Part shown: piece by piece, positions 36,992-45,973 of the stretch | Layout: the number at the start of each line of letters is the position of its first letter | Position numbering within the stretch: the first letter of the stretch is position 1 | Source: Mycobacterium lepraemurium | Lineage (GTDB): Bacteria > Actinomycetota > Actinomycetes > Mycobacteriales > Mycobacteriaceae | Length of the DNA: 64,000 nt | NCBI GenBank assembly: GCA_002291465.1 | Contig: CP021238.1 | Location: forward strand, 3,906,001-3,970,000 | Direction: 5' to 3' | Notes under the pieces: model-generated | Told to the model about the DNA's origin: nothing | The model's input: the letters and a program-made list of their open reading frames with translations, nothing else | Databases searched by the model: none | Translations under genes and position numbers: made by a program

Positions 36992-37994
36992 GTCGCCGAA
37001 GCCTGGGCGCCAGGTCCTTTTCGAAGAACTCTAGAAACCGGCGCTGGTCGTGGCCGGGCACGTGGAACACCAGGTGGTTGAGGCCCCAGTCGACGTAGTC
37101 CTTGACCTTGGCCACCGCCTCGTCGGGGCCCGAGGCCACGATCCAGCGCTTGGCCACCTGCTCGATGGGCAGCGCGTCGGCCGCCTTCTCCATTTCGATC
37201 GGGTCGTCGATGCTGTGCTTCTGCTCGGCGGTCAGCGACAGCGGCGCCCAGAACCGGGTGTTCTCCAGCGCCAGTTCCGGGTCGGGGTCGTAGGAGATCT
37301 TGATCTCGATCATCTTGTCGATGTCGTCGACATTGCGGTCGTTGACCGCCGCCCCCTCCTTGACCGCGGGGATCAGCTTGTCCTTGTACAGCTCCTCCCC
37401 CTTGCCGGACGTGCAGATGAAGCCGTCGCCGGTCCGCCCGGCGTATTTGGCCACCGCGGGGCCGCCGGCGGCGATGTAGATCGGGACGCCGCCGTCAGGC
37501 ACGTCGTAGATCGAGGCGCCCTTGAGCCGGTAGTACTCGCCGTCGAAGTCGACGCGGTCGCCGCGCCACAGCTCGCGCATCAGCCGCACCGATTCGCGCA
37601 GCCGGGCGAAGCGCTCCTTGAACTCCGGCCACTCGCCCTGGTATCCGGTGGCGATCTCGTTCAGCGCCTCGCCGGTGCCCACCCCGAGGAAGATCCGGTT
37701 CGGGTACAGGCACGCCATGGTGGCGAACGCCTGCGCGACGACGGCCGGGTTGTAGCGGAAGGTCGGCGTGAGCACAGAGGTGCCCAGTGTGATCCGCTTG
37801 GTGCGTTCCCCGACGGCGGTCATCCAGGCCAGCGAGAACGGGGCGTGGCCGCCCTCGTGCCGCCACGGCTGGAAGTGGTCGCTGACGGTGGCGCTGTCCA
37901 TGCCGTGGGCTTCGGCGGCGACGGCGAGTTCGACCAGCTCGCGGGGTGCAAATTGTTCGGCGGACGCTTTGTATCCGAGTTTGAGTTCAGCCAC
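36984..37994 (-). CDS. fgd1: F420-dependent glucose-6-phosphate dehydrogenase
   Basis: 336 residues, exactly the usual Fgd1 length. Luciferase-like TIM barrel: LKLGYKASAEQFAPRELVE, HGMDSATVSDHFQPWRHEGGHAPF (with the catalytic region around Asp39-His40), LGTSVLTPTFRYNPAVVAQ, FLGVGTGEALNEIATGY and YIAAGGPAVAKYAGRTGDG. It oxidises glucose-6-phosphate and reduces cofactor F420, supplying F420H2 for redox defence and prodrug activation. Intact and upstream of pta. Confidence 0.96.
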   Translation of the reverse strand: MAELKLGYKASAEQFAPRELVELAVAAEAHGMDSATVSDHFQPWRHEGGHAPFSLAWMTAVGERTKRITLGTSVLTPTFRYNPAVVAQAFATMACLYPNRIFLGVGTGEALNEIATGYQGEWPEFKERFARLRESVRLMRELWRGDRVDFDGEYYRLKGASIYDVPDGGVPIYIAAGGPAVAKYAGRTGDGFICTSGKGEELYKDKLIPAVKEGAAVNDRNVDDIDKMIEIKISYDPDPELALENTRFWAPLSLTAEQKHSIDDPIEMEKAADALPIEQVAKRWIVASGPDEAVAKVKDYVDWGLNHLVFHVPGHDQRRFLEFFEKDLAPRLRRLG

Positions 37995-38029
37995 GGGTCA
38001 TTTCTACTCCTCCGCTTACACTCGCGGGC

Positions 38030-38773
38030 ATGGCGGAGCTAGTTCAGGTCACCGACGCGGTGCACCTCGCCCGGGGCGACGCGGTCAACTGGACGCTGGT
38101 CGCCGACGACACCGGCGTGATGCTGGTCGACGCCGGCTATCCCGGGGACCGCGAGCATGTGCTGGGCTCGCTGGCCGAGCTCGGCTACGGCCCGGGCGAC
38201 GTGCGCGCCATCGTGTTGACGCACGCGCACATCGACCACCTGGGCACCGCGATCTGGTTGGCGAGCGAGCACGGCATCCCGGTTTACTGCCATGCCGACG
38301 AGGTGGGCCACGCAAAACGCGAGTACCTGGAGCAGGTGTCGATTGTCGATGTGGCGCTTCGCATTTGGCGGCCCCGATGGGCGAAGTGGACCGCGCATGT
38401 GGTTCGCAACGGCGGCCTGATCCGCGACGGCATCCCCACCGCCGAACCGTTGACCACCGAGGTGGCCGCCGGGCTGCCGGGCCGACCGACGCCGGTCTTC
38501 AGCCCCGGCCACACCAACGGCCATTGCTCGTACCTGATCGACGGCGTCCTGGTCAGTGGCGACGCGCTGATCACCGGCCATCCCCTGCTGCGCCACCGCG
38601 GACCTCAGCTGCTCCCGGCGATTTTCAGTTACAGCCAGCGCGACTGCATCCGCACGCTGTCCGCGCTCGCCCTGCTCGACACCGAGGTGCTGCTGCCCGG
38701 CCACGGCGACGTGTGGCGCGGACCGATCAAGGAGGCCACCGACGCGGCGCTCGTGCCCGCGGCGGGTCGCTAG
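38030..38773 (+). CDS. Metallo-beta-lactamase fold hydrolase, Rv0406c-like
   Basis: 247 residues. The zinc motif HAHIDHLG (HxHxDH) is at about residues 64-71, with later ligands in SPGHTNGHCSYLI and DALITGHP, and LLPGHGDVWRG at the end. The substrate is unknown; relatives include glyoxalase II-like and other hydrolases. It is divergent from fgd1 with only a 35-bp gap. Confidence 0.88.
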   Translation: MAELVQVTDAVHLARGDAVNWTLVADDTGVMLVDAGYPGDREHVLGSLAELGYGPGDVRAIVLTHAHIDHLGTAIWLASEHGIPVYCHADEVGHAKREYLEQVSIVDVALRIWRPRWAKWTAHVVRNGGLIRDGIPTAEPLTTEVAAGLPGRPTPVFSPGHTNGHCSYLIDGVLVSGDALITGHPLLRHRGPQLLPAIFSYSQRDCIRTLSALALLDTEVLLPGHGDVWRGPIKEATDAALVPAAGR

Positions 38774-38820
38774 GCCGGCCGGCGTCCGAGCGCCAGTAGG
38801 CTGTTGCGGCCCAATGCAAT

Positions 38821-39339
38821 TCACCGTTCGTCGGCAACCAGCCACTTCTCGAACGCGATCGGGCGGAACGGACCCCAATCCGGCAGCGGGTCGGCGGGCA
38901 CCCGGGTGTATCCGGTCGCGTCGTAGAGCGCCTCGGCCTCGGGTTGCCGGTTGCCGGTGATCAGGTAGAGCCGCCGATACCCGCACGCCCGGGTCCGGTA
39001 CTCCAGCGCCGCGAGCAGCGCCCGTGCGTAGCCGCGGCGCCGGTGGGCCGCGTCGGTCCAGATCCGCTTGAGCTCGGCGGTCTCGGCGTCGTAGCGGCGA
39101 AACGCGCCGCCGGTGACGGGCACGCCGTCGACGACGCCGATCAGCAGGCCGCCGTCCGGCGGCGCCAGTTCGTCGTGCGGCACCGGCAACCAGTTCAGGT
39201 GCGCGCTCGGCGTGCCGCCGTAGCGCTGGGCGTACTCGCCGGCCAGTTCGGCCAGCAGCGGCCGGGCCAGCGGGTCGTCGTGCGTGGCCGGCACGAACCG
39301 CAGTCGGCCGTCGGCGGGCAGGCTGGATTCGGGGGTCAT
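38821..39339 (-). CDS. GNAT-family acetyltransferase
   Basis: 172 residues from ATG 39339 (MTPESSLPADGRL); GTG 39345 and TTG 39351 are alternative starts. The GNAT core is clear: ELKRIWTDAAHRRRGYARALLAALE (acetyl-CoA binding RRxGxA/G motif) and YLITGNRQPEAEALYDATGY. Substrate unknown. It follows the methyltransferase gene, whose stop lies just upstream of these starts, suggesting coupling. Confidence 0.85.
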   Translation of the reverse strand: MTPESSLPADGRLRFVPATHDDPLARPLLAELAGEYAQRYGGTPSAHLNWLPVPHDELAPPDGGLLIGVVDGVPVTGGAFRRYDAETAELKRIWTDAAHRRRGYARALLAALEYRTRACGYRRLYLITGNRQPEAEALYDATGYTRVPADPLPDWGPFRPIAFEKWLVADER

Positions 39340-39347
39340 CGACACAC

Positions 39348-40238
39348 TCAAACGCGGGTCGCGGTGACGTATTCCGGGATGAACTGGGCGCCGCCGGATC
39401 CGGCGCCCCGCCGCGGCCCCAACCCCAGGGCGCCCAGCAGATCGGCGATGGACCGCGCCGCCGGCTCCCAGCCGTGGGTCGCCAAATACTCAGGGACGTA
39501 ATGGTATTCGCCCGGGTGGGTGAGGCTGGCCAGATCGATGTCCAGGCCGCGGCGCCGCCAGCCCTCCACGAAGGCCCGCTCGGCCTCCAGCTGCAGCGGA
39601 TCCCAGGTGGGCAGGTGGTCGGCGGCCAGCCGGCTGCCCGCGGCGCTGGCCGCGGTGAGCCGGCGCAGCAGCCGGCTCTGCTCGGCGGGCTTCAGGTAGC
39701 CGCCCAGCAGCTGCTTGGCGACCCACGCCGTGGGTTGGGCCGCGTCGAAACCCACCCGCCGCAACGCCGCCGGCCAGTCGTCGCGCAGGTCGATGCCGAC
39801 CACGCACCGGTTGGTGGCCAGCCGGGCGTCCAGCCCGCGCAGCACCCCGGCCTTGAAATCGAGCACCCGCGGCTGGTCGATCTCGTAGACCGTGGTCCCG
39901 CGCGGCCACCACAGCCGGTACGGGCGGGTGTCCAGGCCCGACGCCAGGATCACCGCCTGGCGAATGCCCGCGCGGCCCGCCTCGGCGAGGAATTCGTCCA
40001 CGAACCGGGTGTGGGCCGCCAGCGCATCCAGCAGCGACGTCACCGCCGGGTCGTCGCCGACCGGCGATTCATCGGCCGCGAACGTGTGGTCGGAGATCGC
40101 TCGGGTGAGGTAGTCGATGCCGACGGCGCCCAGCAGCGGCTCGGCGTACGGGTCGTTGAGCAACCCCTGCCGGGTGGCGACGGCCCGGGCGGCGGCGCCC
40201 AAGGTTGCGGTCACCCCCACCTCGGCTGTCGCTGCCAT
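39348..40238 (-). CDS. SAM-dependent methyltransferase (LCMT/TIGR00027 family)
   Basis: 296 residues of the large mycobacterial family of putative S-adenosylmethionine-dependent methyltransferases. Signatures: VGVTATLGAAARAVATRQG, LNDPYAEPLL, RQAVILASGLDTRPYRLWW, YEIDQPRVLDFK, and AWVAKQLLGGYLKPAEQ-like AEGLLGYL equivalent. These are related to leucine carboxyl methyltransferases but their substrates are unknown. Start ATG 40238. Confidence 0.9.
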   Translation of the reverse strand: MAATAEVGVTATLGAAARAVATRQGLLNDPYAEPLLGAVGIDYLTRAISDHTFAADESPVGDDPAVTSLLDALAAHTRFVDEFLAEAGRAGIRQAVILASGLDTRPYRLWWPRGTTVYEIDQPRVLDFKAGVLRGLDARLATNRCVVGIDLRDDWPAALRRVGFDAAQPTAWVAKQLLGGYLKPAEQSRLLRRLTAASAAGSRLAADHLPTWDPLQLEAERAFVEGWRRRGLDIDLASLTHPGEYHYVPEYLATHGWEPAARSIADLLGALGLGPRRGAGSGGAQFIPEYVTATRV

Positions 40239-40257
40239 CGTCGTCCCGGGTGTCGTC

Positions 40258-40629
40258 TCAGGCGTCGGAGCGGCGCCGCAGGGTCAGCCCGGCGGCCACC
40301 CGCCAGCCGAGCAGCACCAGCGCGGTGACCGTCGAGGCCACCACCACGAAACTGGCCGCCACCCCGGCGGAGCTGGCCTTGCGCAGCAACATGCCGACGA
40401 TCACGGTGCACAGCCAGACGACGCCGCCGGTGGGCAGCACCGCGGTGGGCTGCCGCCATCCGCGGGAGACCAGCCAGCCGAGCGCGGTGCCGGTCAGAAA
40501 CGGCCACGCCGTCACGGCGACGCCGGTGGCGCTGAGGCCCTCGTCGTGGCCGCGCCGCCCCACGGCGCAGAACACCAGCACGCCGAGGACATCGACCGCA
40601 AACCAGGCCAGCCGCCGGAGCCTAAGCAT
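40258..40629 (-). CDS. DUF3054 membrane protein
   Basis: 123 residues with four hydrophobic segments and the DUF3054 pattern: WFAVDVLGVLVFCAVGRRGHDEG, TAWPFLTGTALGWLVSRGW, PTGGVVWLCTVIVGMLLRK, and FVVVASTVTALVLLGWR. Function unknown. Located 19 nt upstream of the methyltransferase gene on the same strand. Confidence 0.88.
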   Translation of the reverse strand: MLRLRRLAWFAVDVLGVLVFCAVGRRGHDEGLSATGVAVTAWPFLTGTALGWLVSRGWRQPTAVLPTGGVVWLCTVIVGMLLRKASSAGVAASFVVVASTVTALVLLGWRVAAGLTLRRRSDA

Positions 40630-40700
40630 GCAGCGAGACTACCCGCTCGGCCGCGCCGATCCTTGACCCGGCAACCGAGGTGAACCTAGATTCGTCTGCA

Positions 40701-41446
40701 ATGAATACTCATTCACACGACCGCCTCGCGGTGGTGACCGCGCGGGTTCGGGCATCGGCCGGGCGATCGCGCTCAGGCTGGCCGCCGGGGGTGACCGCGT
40801 CGTCGCCACCGACCTGGACGAGGCGTCAGCCGCGGCCACCGCCGCCGAGCATCCCGACCTGATCACAGCGGCGCCGGTGGACGTCGCCGACCCGGCACGG
40901 GTCGGCGCGCTGCGGGACCGCATCCACTCCGACATCGGGGTGCCCGGCGTCGTCGTCAACGCCGCCGGCTGGGACCGAACCGACCAATTCCTCAACGCCA
41001 CACCGGAATTCGCACAGAAGGTGGTGGCCATCAACTACCTGGGGCCGGTGCATGTGTGTTCGGCGTTCCTGCCCGGGATGATCGAGACGCACGGCGGCGG
41101 ACGCGTGGTGAACGTCGCCAGCGACGCCGGGCGGGTCGGCAGCGCCGGTGAGAGCATCTACGCCGGCGCCAAGGGCGGGGTGATCGCGCTGACCAAGTCG
41201 CTGACCCGCGAGATGGCGCGCCACCAGATCACGGTGAACTGCGTGTGCCCGGGCCCGACCGACACCCCGCTGTTTCACGCCCAGCCCGAGAAGCTGAAAG
41301 AAGCACTGGTCAAAGCGATTCCGCTGCGCCGGCTGGCCCGGCCCGAGGAGGTCGCCGCGGCGGTGCTGTTCTTCGCCTCGCAGGCCGCGTCGTTCGTCAC
41401 CGGACAGGTGATCAGTGTCAGCGGCGGCCTGACGATGGCAGGCTGA
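40701..41446 (+). pseudogene. Short-chain dehydrogenase/reductase, frameshifted
   Basis: Begins MNTHSHDRLAVVT at ATG 40701. The cofactor motif TGAGSGIGRAIA is split: one G is missing near 40740, so the frame reads TARVRASAG while GSGIGRAIALRLAAGG continues in the next frame to TGA at 41446. The rest is a normal SDR: VVVNAAGWD, catalytic Ser in VNVASDAG, YAGAKGG (Tyr-x3-Lys), PGPTDTPLF. An internal ATG or GTG start would lack the NAD-binding site, so the product would be inactive. It precedes fadE7 by six bases, so it was probably co-transcribed. Confidence 0.85.
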
Positions 41447-41451
41447 CTGCT

Positions 41452-42648
41452 ATGAACACCGTGACGAGCACCAAGACCCCACCGGCCTTCGACCGCTACG
41501 ACCCGCTGGGCCTGGACGCCTTGCTGTCCGACGACGAACGCGCGGTGCGCGACACCGTGCGGGGTTTCTGCGCCGAGCACGTACTGCCGCACGTGGCGGA
41601 GTGGTTCGAGATCGGCGACCTGCCGGTCCGCGAACTGGCCAAGGAGTTCGGCCGGCTCGGCCTGCTGGGCATGCACCTGCACGGCTACGGCTGCGGCGGC
41701 GCGTCGGCCGTGCACTACGGGCTGGCCTGCGTGGAGCTGGAGGCCGCCGACTCCGGTCTGCGTTCGATGGTCTCGGTGCAGGGCTCGCTGGCGATGTTCG
41801 CGATCTGGAACTTCGGCTCCGAGGAGCAAAAACGCCAGTGGCTGCCGGGCATGGCCACCGGCGAACTGCTCGGCTGCTTCGGGCTGACCGAGCCGGACGT
41901 CGGCTCCGACCCCGCCGCGATGAAAACCCGTGCGCGACGGGATGGTTCGGACTGGGTGCTCGACGGCCGCAAGCTGTGGATAACCAACGGCTCGGTGGCC
42001 GACGTCGCCGTGGTGTGGGCCGGCACCGCCGACGGCATCCGCGGCTTCCTGGTGCCCACCGACACGCCGGGTTTCACCGCCAACACGATTCACCACAAGC
42101 TGTCGCTGCGCGCCTCGACCACCAGCGAGTTGGTGCTCGACGACGTGCGGCTGCCCGGCGAGGCGATGCTGCCCGGGGCCACCGGGCTGCGCGGCCCGCT
42201 GTCGTGTCTGTCCGAGGCCCGCTACGGGATCATCTGGGGCGCAATGGGTGCGGCGCGCTCGGCCTGGCAGGCCGCCCTGGATTACGCTACCCAGCGTAGC
42301 CAGTTCGGCCGCCCCATCGCCGGATTCCAGCTGACCCAGGCCAAGCTCGTCGACATGGCCGTCGAGCTGCACAAGGGCCAGCTGTTGTCGCTGCATCTGG
42401 GCCGCCTCAAGGACAGCACCGGGCTGCGGCCCGAGCAGGTCAGCTTCGGCAAGCTCAACAACACCCGGGAGGCGATCGAGATCTGCCGGACCGCGCGAAC
42501 CATCCTGGGCGGCAACGGGATATCGCTGGAATACCCCGTCATCCGGCACATGGTGAACCTGGAATCGGTGCTGACCTACGAGGGCACGCCGGAGATGCAT
42601 CAGCTCGTCCTCGGCCAGGCATTCACCGGCGCCGACGCTTTCCGCTGA
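41452..42648 (+). CDS. fadE7: Acyl-CoA dehydrogenase (FadE7-like)
   Basis: 398 residues, glutaryl-CoA dehydrogenase-like branch. Start ATG 41452 (MNTVTSTKTPPAFDRYDPLG). Conserved: GCFGLTEPDVGSDPA (FAD/substrate site), LDGRKLWITNGSVADV, RYGIIWGAMGAARSAW, QRSQFGRPIAGFQL, RTILGGNGISLEYPV and VLTYEGTPEMHQLVLG with the catalytic Glu in YEGT. Intact. Part of an SDR-fadE-fadE-tetR cluster for acyl-CoA degradation. Confidence 0.92.
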   Translation: MNTVTSTKTPPAFDRYDPLGLDALLSDDERAVRDTVRGFCAEHVLPHVAEWFEIGDLPVRELAKEFGRLGLLGMHLHGYGCGGASAVHYGLACVELEAADSGLRSMVSVQGSLAMFAIWNFGSEEQKRQWLPGMATGELLGCFGLTEPDVGSDPAAMKTRARRDGSDWVLDGRKLWITNGSVADVAVVWAGTADGIRGFLVPTDTPGFTANTIHHKLSLRASTTSELVLDDVRLPGEAMLPGATGLRGPLSCLSEARYGIIWGAMGAARSAWQAALDYATQRSQFGRPIAGFQLTQAKLVDMAVELHKGQLLSLHLGRLKDSTGLRPEQVSFGKLNNTREAIEICRTARTILGGNGISLEYPVIRHMVNLESVLTYEGTPEMHQLVLGQAFTGADAFR

Positions 42649-42664
42649 CCCGGAGGAGCACCCG

Positions 42665-43827
42665 ATGGCCGCACACCTGCAGTACACCTCCGAGCATCAC
42701 CAGTTCCGGGAGCTGGTCCGCGATGTCGTACAACGGACGGTCGTGCCCACTCACCAGAAGTGGGAACGGGACGGCCAGTGGGACCGGTCGCTGTTCGTCG
42801 AAGCAGGCAAACTGGGGCTGCTGGGCTTTTCGGTGCCCGAGCGGCTGGGCGGCCCGGGGGGTCGACGACTTTCGCTACAACGCGATCGTGGTCGACGAGT
42901 TGCAGCGGGCCGGCGCGGCCGCCGAGGCCATCGCCTTCTCGCTGCAGAACGACATCGTGCTGCCCTACCTCGTCGAGCTGACCACACCCGAGCAACAACG
43001 GCGCTGGCTGCCCAGCGTGGTGACCGGCGAGACGGTACTCGGGATCGCCATGACCGAGCCCGGCACCGGCAGCGACCTGGCCGGGATCCGCACCACCGCG
43101 GTGTGAGACGGCGATCACTATGGCGATCACTATCTGGTCAACGGCGCCAAGACGTTCATCTCCAACGGGCAGGTGGGCGACCTGCTCGTGGTCGCGGTGC
43201 GCACCGCACCGGACCGGCACAAGGGGCTTTCGCTGCTGGTCGTGGACGCGGACACGCCGGGCTTCGGCCGGGGCCGCAACCTGGAGAGGATCGGCCTGCA
43301 CGCCCAGGTCACCAGCGAGTTGAGCTTCACCGACATGCGGGTGCCGGCCCGAGAACCTGCTGGAGGCGGAAGGCCGAGGCTTCTGCCAGCTGATGAAAAA
43401 CCTTCCCCAGGAACAGCTTTCGCTGGCCGTGGGCGCGGTCGACGCCGCCGAGGCAGTATTCGCCGAGACGCTGGACTACGTCAAGCAGCGGCACGCCTTC
43501 GGCGCGCCGCTCGCCGCCTTCCAGAACAGTCAATTCGTGCTCGCCGAACTGGCCACCGAAATCGACGTCGCCCGCACCTATCTCGACGACTGCCTGGCCA
43601 CGCACCTGGCCGGCGAGCTGACCGCGGCGCGGGCCGCCCGACTGAAATGGTGGACCACCGATCTGCAGGCCCGCACCGCCGACCGCTGCCTGCAGCTGCA
43701 CGGCGGATACGGCTACATGCGCGAGTACGGCGTGGCGCGTGCTTTCGTCGACGCCCGCATCCAGACCATCTACGGCGGCACCAACGAGATCATGAAGACT
43801 ATCATCGCCAAGGACCTGGGCCTCTAG
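42665..43827 (+). pseudogene. Second acyl-CoA dehydrogenase, multiply broken
   Basis: Readable as an acyl-CoA dehydrogenase: MAAHLQYTSEHHQFRELVRD, LGIAMTEPGTGSDLAGI, YLVNGAKTFISNGQVGDLL, LAVGAVDAAEAVFAETLDYVKQRHAFG, and IYGGTNEIMKTIIAKDLGL. Lesions in order: an extra or missing G in the run near 42858, a TGA at 43104-43106 where VRDGDHYLV is expected, a 12-bp in-frame tandem duplication (ggcgatcactat) at 43110-43133, and an extra C near 43349 before ENLLEAEGRGF. At least four changes mean this copy is older as a pseudogene than its neighbours. Confidence 0.92.
43110..43133. repeat. 12-bp tandem duplication in the second fadE
   Basis: Two exact copies of ggcgatcactat are adjacent, adding four codons (GDHY twice). 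It resembles the 11-bp duplication in mmpL and points to replication slippage. Confidence 0.88.
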
Positions 43828-43831
43828 CGGC

Positions 43832-44503
43832 ATGGCCGTCGACTACAGCGAACTGCCCGCCGAGGAGGCCGCGCGCGCCGCACGGGCCGGCGCGCGGCGC
43901 CGCCAGGTGCTCGACGCCGCGGTCAAGGTGATGGGCCGCAACGGTTTTCACCGCATGTCTATGCACGACCTGGCCGCCGAGGCCGACGTCAGCGTCGGCC
44001 TGCTGTACAAGTACTTCGGCGGCAAACAGGACCTGCTGCTGGCCACCATCGTGCGCATCCTCGACGTATTCCGCGATCAACTGGCACCGGTCATCGACGC
44101 CGCCGGCGACGACGTCGTCGACCAGTTGAGCGCGGGGATCCGCCGCTACATCCAGATCGTCGACGAGAACCTCGACGGGGTGGTGCTGACCTACCGGGAG
44201 AGCCGGACCCTCGGGGCGGCCGGCCGCGCCCAGATCAAGGACCTGGAAATCGCCACCGCCGCGCCGCTGCGCGCGGTGATCGAAACCGGCATCGCCCAAG
44301 GCGTCTTCCGCAGCGTCGACGTCGACCTCGCCGTGTTCGACATCATGCTGCTCGCCCACGGCTGGGCGCTCAAGCATTGGCACTTCGGGCCGATCTACAC
44401 CCTCGACGAGTACATCGCGTTGCAGACCCGGCACCTGCTCAACGGGCTGATTTCCGATGAGCGCCGCGCCGACTACGCGGACGCCTCTGAAATAGGGGCA
44501 TGA
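43832..44503 (+). CDS. TetR-family regulator of the acyl-CoA dehydrogenase cluster
   Basis: 223 residues. HTH region VLDAAVKVMGRNGFHRMSMH, LAAEADVSVGLLYKYFGGKQDLL. The C-terminal ligand domain contains a TetR_C-like segment ending HLLNGLISDERRADY. It starts four bases after the broken fadE and probably regulates the SDR-fadE genes in response to an acyl-CoA. Intact. Confidence 0.92.
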   Translation: MAVDYSELPAEEAARAARAGARRRQVLDAAVKVMGRNGFHRMSMHDLAAEADVSVGLLYKYFGGKQDLLLATIVRILDVFRDQLAPVIDAAGDDVVDQLSAGIRRYIQIVDENLDGVVLTYRESRTLGAAGRAQIKDLEIATAAPLRAVIETGIAQGVFRSVDVDLAVFDIMLLAHGWALKHWHFGPIYTLDEYIALQTRHLLNGLISDERRADYADASEIGA

Positions 44504-45120
44504 GTGCCACGGCCAGCCGGATCGGCGCCCTGACCGCGCTGGCGACCCTTTGCGCCGGCACGGCGCCGGCGGCCGCCGACCCGCCCCCGGGGCTGCCGCC
44601 GATGACTTCCGGCGGCAGCGGCCCGATCATCGGCGGCGGCTCTGCCGCCGCGCAGGGAATCTCCCAGCAGCTGTTCAGCTTTGGCAACCCCGGCGTGGTG
44701 CAGGAGGTCGACGGCTCGGACGCGGCGCAATTCATCACCGCGGCGGCGGGGGCGGCCAACCAGCAGCTGGCGGCGCCCTTTTCGCTGTTGCGCCGCGCGT
44801 TGACATGCCAGGACAACAACGCCGGATTCGGGGCGCGCGCCTACCGGCGCAACGACGGCCAGTGGGGTGGGGCCATGCTCGTCGCGGCCAAGAGCGCCAC
44901 ACCGAGCCCGTACAACCTGGCCGCGTGCGCGAAGACCAACTGGCGACGGGCCACCGGCGGCGGCGAAACCGCGATGTGCAACAGCGGCTGGACCACCCCC
45001 ACCTCCTACGAAAGCCGCCGCGGCGAGACCTACTACATCCTGCTCGCCGGCACCGCCGCCGACTTCTGCAGTGACCTCAACGCCAAGTACAAGAGCGACG
45101 CCACCGGGTGGCCGGTCTAG
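44500..45120 (+). CDS. Secreted protein of unknown function
   Basis: 206 residues with a Sec signal peptide (IGALTALATLCAGTAPAAAD), then a Pro/Gly-rich section, and a Cys-containing mature domain (ALTCQDNNAGFGARAYRRNDGQWGG, NLAACAKTNWRRATGG, MCNSGW, ADFCSDLNAKY). Four Cys suggest two disulfides. I do not recognise the family. Its ATG overlaps the tetR stop (ATGA), so it belongs to the same transcript. Confidence 0.72.
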   Translation: MSATASRIGALTALATLCAGTAPAAADPPPGLPPMTSGGSGPIIGGGSAAAQGISQQLFSFGNPGVVQEVDGSDAAQFITAAAGAANQQLAAPFSLLRRALTCQDNNAGFGARAYRRNDGQWGGAMLVAAKSATPSPYNLAACAKTNWRRATGGGETAMCNSGWTTPTSYESRRGETYYILLAGTAADFCSDLNAKYKSDATGWPV

Positions 45121-45459
45121 CCGCGCCGCCGGTCGGAGACGAATGCGACCGAAACCGATTGCCGGGTTTTTGAATTCATGTCCGGTTTACGCACCGGCAC
45201 CAATCGGCGGCGGGTAAATAGCGATCCAATGTAGCAGCGGTCGCGGCCGCGCGCAGGATAATTCGAATTCCTCCCGGCAGCGAATTTTGCTGCGATTCCA
45301 ATGCCCATCCGGGGGCCGGGCCGCGCCGGTGGTCGCCGATCATCCGTTTGGCTAATCGGTCGGCGATCTTCGCGAAATCCCTTATCTGCGAAGTGCTGAC
45401 GACGTAAACTCGCCCACATCGGGCATCAGAATATCGTCTCCCAGACGAAGGGGGTTCTT
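45121..45459. other. Intergenic region upstream of a small peptide gene
   Basis: 339 bp after the secreted-protein gene. Most of it shows no recognisable coding signal on either strand. The 3' end contains the promoter-like hexamers, leader and Shine-Dalgarno of the 45460 peptide gene. Confidence 0.5.
45382..45410 (+). promoter_or_regulatory. Sigma-70-type promoter for small peptide gene
   Basis: ttatct at 45382-45387 and taaact at 45405-45410 are separated by exactly 17 bp, a fit to a SigA-type promoter (TTGACA/TATAAT, partial matches). It stands 50 bp upstream of ATG 45460. Confidence 0.4.
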
Positions 45460-45582
45460 ATGTCTCGTCGCACCAGCAAAATCGTCGTCGCCGTGGTCCT
45501 CGCCTTGGCGGCACCAATGACCTCGGCGTGCACGGTTCCGTTAGTTATCGACCGCGGACCCAGTTTGACCTGCACTCCGTAG
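45460..45582 (+). CDS. 40-residue secreted peptide
   Basis: ATG 45460 is preceded by aaggggg with a 5-base spacer. The peptide begins MSRRTSK, has a hydrophobic core IVVAVVLALAAP, and a possible cleavage or lipobox-like site MTSA|C. The mature part would be only about 17 residues (CTVPLVIDRGPSLTCTP) with two Cys. A promoter-like pair lies 50 bp upstream and a strong hairpin with a T-tract follows 11 bases after the stop. These surrounding signals support a real gene although it is too short for most gene finders. Function unknown. Confidence 0.62.
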   Translation: MSRRTSKIVVAVVLALAAPMTSACTVPLVIDRGPSLTCTP

Positions 45583-45973
45583 CAGTGCATCAACCGAACA
45601 AGCCCACAGTGTGATTCGGGCTTTTCGGTCATTTCACGCTTCGCAAAAGCGAAGATGAGTTAGGTAACCGGCCGGAGCTGCGGCCTGGGGTCGTCGGCTC
45701 ACCGCGGCTTCGGACGGGACCTGCTGCCGCACAAGGAACTTCGCCGTTCGCTTCGGTTAACGGCCGTGGGAGCGGCGGCGCCTCGGTGTTCGGGCATTGC
45801 CGAGACTAGCTCGCTCCCAACCGTTTTAGACTTGAGGGGTTCCTTCCGCCGGTCGGCGGCTGAACCGCGCGGCGTATCGGTCTGCCCGGATGCCTCGCCT
45901 TTCGCGGGTGTGGCGTCTTACGGTGGAGATGCGCTGGGCAGACCGGCCGCCCGGCACGGCAGAAGGGACGGGC
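45583..45973. other. Intergenic region upstream of ndh
   Basis: 391 bp. The first 45 bases hold the terminator. The rest has the ndh promoter region, with no coding potential I trust. A GTG-started extension of ndh from 45890 is possible but does not look protein-like. Confidence 0.45.
45594..45627 (+). terminator. Hairpin terminator after the small peptide gene
   Basis: ccgaacaagccc pairs with gggcttttcgg across a 12-base loop (acagtgtgattc), giving a long stem with one bulge and T residues in the 3' arm. It resembles an intrinsic terminator and closes the small transcription unit. Confidence 0.6.

Noticed and set aside
38030..45120. Genomic island of foreign origin
   Set aside because: GC content and codon style are the same as in neighbours and no integrase, tRNA or direct repeats flank it.
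45117..45419. 100-residue minus-strand ORF in the gap before the small peptide
   Set aside because: Arg-rich, no start signal, no recognisable motif; it also covers the promoter-like region of the peptide gene.
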